Positions 62,164 to 64,000 of a stretch of 64,000 nt of DNA are shown here, piece after piece; the stretch's first letter is position 1, and every line of letters starts with the position of its first letter. The notes beneath the pieces are model-generated. The model saw nothing but the letters and a program-made list of their open reading frames with translations, did no database searches and had not been told where the DNA came from. This DNA is from Comamonadaceae bacterium. GTDB taxonomy: Bacteria; Pseudomonadota; Gammaproteobacteria; Burkholderiales; Burkholderiaceae_C. The DNA lies in the NCBI GenBank assembly GCA_947373185.1, contig CANBWP010000001.1:124001-188000 (forward strand). The letters are read 5' to 3'. The position numbers and the translations under genes are program-made.

Positions 62164-63180
62164 ATGAAATTAATCCGCAAGTTCATGTCGGCCCTGGTGC
62201 TGTTAAGCAGCTTAGGATGGGCAGCTACGGCCATCACAGCCCACGCAGCTGATGCGCCTGCTGCGCCAGCCGTCAATGCAGCCAACGCACAGCGCGCTCA
62301 GGAAGCCTTGAAAAAAGACGCCATCTGCACCAAGTGCCACGACGAAAGCGAATCGGCACCTGTGTTGTCGATCTACCAAACCAAACACGGTGTGAAGGGT
62401 GATCCCAAAGCCCCTAACTGTCAGTCCTGCCACGGTATCAGCGACAAGCACGTCAAAGGTGACCCTGTCACCAAAGTTCGCGCTGCGCCCGATTTCGTCT
62501 TCAAGAAAGGCGCCTTCCAAGCTTCTGGCGACAAAGAGCGCGCCGGCCAATGTTTGACTTGCCACAAGGACAGCAAACGCAACAACTGGGATGGCGGCAA
62601 ACATGACACCAGTGGGGTGGCTTGTAATGATTGTCACAAAGTGCACCGTCCTGCAGACAAAGTGTTGTCCAAAAAAACTCAAACTGAAGTTTGCTACACC
62701 TGCCACAAAGAGCAACGTGCTGACAGCAAAAAAATCTCTCACCACCCCCTTGAAGAAGGCAAAGTGGCTTGTTCAGATTGCCACAACCCACACGGCTCGA
62801 CCGGTCCTAAATTGTTGAAGAAAAACACAGTGACCGAGACTTGCTATCAGTGCCACGCAGAAAAACGCGGCCCCTTCTTGTTCGAGCACCAGCCCGTTAC
62901 TGAAGACTGCGCAAACTGCCACACACCTCACGGCTCCAACATCACACCCTTGTTGAAATCACGTGCACCTTTCCTTTGCCAAGAGTGTCATGACGGTACC
63001 CATGCCAGTGGTACGCCTGCCGGCGTCAATGCAGCCGGCTATCAAGGTGGACTGTCTAGGACCAATGCCGCTGGCGCAGCGCAGTACCCCAGCAAAAATT
63101 TGGTGGGCCGCGGATGCATGAATTGCCACAGCCAAGTCCATGGAACCAACAGCCCTGCTGGCGGTTACCTGCAACGCTAA
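62164..63180 (+). CDS. mtrA: periplasmic decaheme c-type cytochrome, MtrA/DmsE/PioA family
   Basis: 338 aa from the ATG at 62164 with a signal peptide (cleaved after AHA). Ten CXXCH motifs: CTKCH, CQSCH, CLTCH, CNDCH, CYTCH, CSDCH, CYQCH, CANCH, CQECH and CMNCH. Length and spacing match MtrA/DmsE. Such cytochromes sit inside an MtrB-type porin and carry electrons across the outer membrane, outward for metal or DMSO reduction or inward for Fe(II) oxidation. The porin gene follows after 22 nt. No surface MtrC-type cytochrome is visible before the window ends. Confidence 0.93.
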   Translation: MKLIRKFMSALVLLSSLGWAATAITAHAADAPAAPAVNAANAQRAQEALKKDAICTKCHDESESAPVLSIYQTKHGVKGDPKAPNCQSCHGISDKHVKGDPVTKVRAAPDFVFKKGAFQASGDKERAGQCLTCHKDSKRNNWDGGKHDTSGVACNDCHKVHRPADKVLSKKTQTEVCYTCHKEQRADSKKISHHPLEEGKVACSDCHNPHGSTGPKLLKKNTVTETCYQCHAEKRGPFLFEHQPVTEDCANCHTPHGSNITPLLKSRAPFLCQECHDGTHASGTPAGVNAAGYQGGLSRTNAAGAAQYPSKNLVGRGCMNCHSQVHGTNSPAGGYLQR

Positions 63181-63202
63181 TCAACCTATATTGGAGAACA
63201 TC

Positions 63203-64000
63203 ATGAAAGTTCAAGGACACAATTTACGGTTGAGTGCCATTGCGGTCGCCGTATCTGGTATGTTGTTGAGTATGGCGGCACTTGCCGATGATGCCGAAAT
63301 CAAGGCATTGACTCAACCTGCCAACACCATGGAAATTGGGGTCGTCTCACCTTCCGCCACTTCTGCCAAATTTGGTGAATACAACGGGTTGAACACATCT
63401 TCCACCAAATTGACGGGTGGTCTCAGTCTTCGAGGTGGCACGGCCTATTCAAACAACGAGCAAGGTGGCTTGGAGCGGTGGTCATTGCAGGCGCGTGACA
63501 TCGGCTTGTCCTCTGGTTCTGCAGAGCTGAGCGTCGCTGAGCAAGGTGCATGGAGTTACAAGTTAGGTTTCGATTCTCTGCGCCATAACCTCGATGGCAC
63601 TTACCAAACGCCTTACATCGGCGCCATTGGGGGCAATCAATTCACGCTGCCAAGTAATTTTGGATTGGCGGCCACATCAGGCGCCGGCACCAATGTCTTG
63701 ACAGCCAATCAGTTGGCCGCATTTCACAATTTAGACATTTCCAGCACACGCAAAAATTCTTCTTTGAACGCCACGCTGGCCATTGATTCAAGAACCAGTT
63801 TGGCCTTCGACTTTAACCATCTGATTCAAAGTGGTTCCAAGTTGATGGGCTTCGGTATTGCGGGTTTTGGTGGTGCAACGGGTGAGGCTGTGGCCGTATT
63901 GCCCATGCCGACTTCTTCCAAAACGGACACCGTGAGCTTGGCGCTCAATTGGAGAGGTGATCAGTCATTTGTAAGCACTTCTTATTTTGGCTCTTTTTAT
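63203..64000 (+). CDS. mtrB: MtrB/PioB-family decaheme-associated outer-membrane porin (cut by window end)
   Basis: Open from the ATG at 63203 (SD TTGGAG) to the last base: 266 codons, no stop. Signal peptide cleaved near ALADD; then SATSAKFGEYNGLNTSS, the family opening, and repeated beta-strand pairs. Full proteins are about 700-800 residues, so roughly one third is here. No CXXC motif in the N-terminal part, unlike Shewanella MtrB, but as in many betaproteobacterial homologues. Forms the sheath for the decaheme cytochrome. Confidence 0.88.
   Translation, partial: MKVQGHNLRLSAIAVAVSGMLLSMAALADDAEIKALTQPANTMEIGVVSPSATSAKFGEYNGLNTSSTKLTGGLSLRGGTAYSNNEQGGLERWSLQARDIGLSSGSAELSVAEQGAWSYKLGFDSLRHNLDGTYQTPYIGAIGGNQFTLPSNFGLAATSGAGTNVLTANQLAAFHNLDISSTRKNSSLNATLAIDSRTSLAFDFNHLIQSGSKLMGFGIAGFGGATGEAVAVLPMPTSSKTDTVSLALNWRGDQSFVSTSYFGSFY

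Noticed and set aside
1-64000. CRISPR arrays, insertion sequences, integrases, attachment sites at the tRNA
   Set aside because: No regularly spaced repeats, transposase or integrase sequences, and no duplicated tRNA 3' end seen.

Overview
The window is chromosomal DNA of a betaproteobacterium. Gene content and order suggest Burkholderiales, probably Comamonadaceae: the yicC-gmk-rpoZ-spoT block facing greB, rph-rdgB-hemW, an intracellular PHB depolymerase with a cysteine nucleophile, and an MtrAB-type cytochrome cluster. There is no 16S rRNA, so the placement is an inference. I see no mobile element, CRISPR array or rRNA. There is one tRNA (Arg-ACG). By eye the first ~23 kb is more AT-rich than the last ~25 kb.

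Bases 1-39,000 read as one large phosphate-limitation locus. Its core is ppk, sixA, ppx, pstSCAB, phoU, phoB and phoR (18.3-29.7 kb). To the left (1-18.2 kb) are membrane and envelope genes: phosphatidylserine decarboxylase, a PLP aminotransferase, a GT4 glycosyltransferase, an Mpo1-like membrane protein, LplT, UDP-glucose dehydrogenase and a large alkaline phosphatase. Next come two divergent operons: UDP-glucuronate epimerase with LptF, and PAP2 phosphatase, flippase-like protein, GT2, ArnT-like GT39 and a second PAP2. To the right (29.7-39 kb) are a CorA-like transporter, a TonB-dependent receptor with its own ExbB/ExbD/TonB, a metallophosphoesterase and a Tat-exported PhoX-type phosphatase.

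The parts are tied together by Pho-box-like elements: 7-bp half-sites near CTGTCAT repeated every 11 bp. Most are followed, after exactly 10 nt, by a -10-like hexamer. They lie before the aminotransferase, the Mpo1-like gene, the GT4 gene, the alkaline phosphatase pair, both divergent envelope operons (one shared perfect palindrome), ppk, pstS, the TonB receptor and phoX. My reading is that PhoB switches on high-affinity phosphate uptake, outer-membrane scavenging of phosphate esters, polyphosphate metabolism, and a remodelling programme. That programme would replace phospholipids with glycolipids and exchange lipid A phosphates for uronic acid. The remodelling part is inference.

39-47.6 kb is ordinary accessory metabolism: metallo-beta-lactamase-fold hydrolase, solute-binding protein, cupin, GST, PhaZ, and an amino-acid ABC operon with a tyrosine phosphatase gene. 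47.6-55.4 kb is housekeeping: tRNA-Arg, greB, spoT, rpoZ, gmk, yicC, rph, rdgB and hemW. 55.4-58.4 kb holds a MarR regulator and an orphan molybdenum hydroxylase large subunit. The right end (58.9-64 kb) has a perfect FNR box, a NarX/NarL-type two-component system, a monoheme cytochrome c with no methionine ligand candidate, a decaheme MtrA/DmsE-type cytochrome, and the start of an MtrB/PioB-type porin cut by the window edge. This looks like an oxygen-regulated extracellular electron transfer module.
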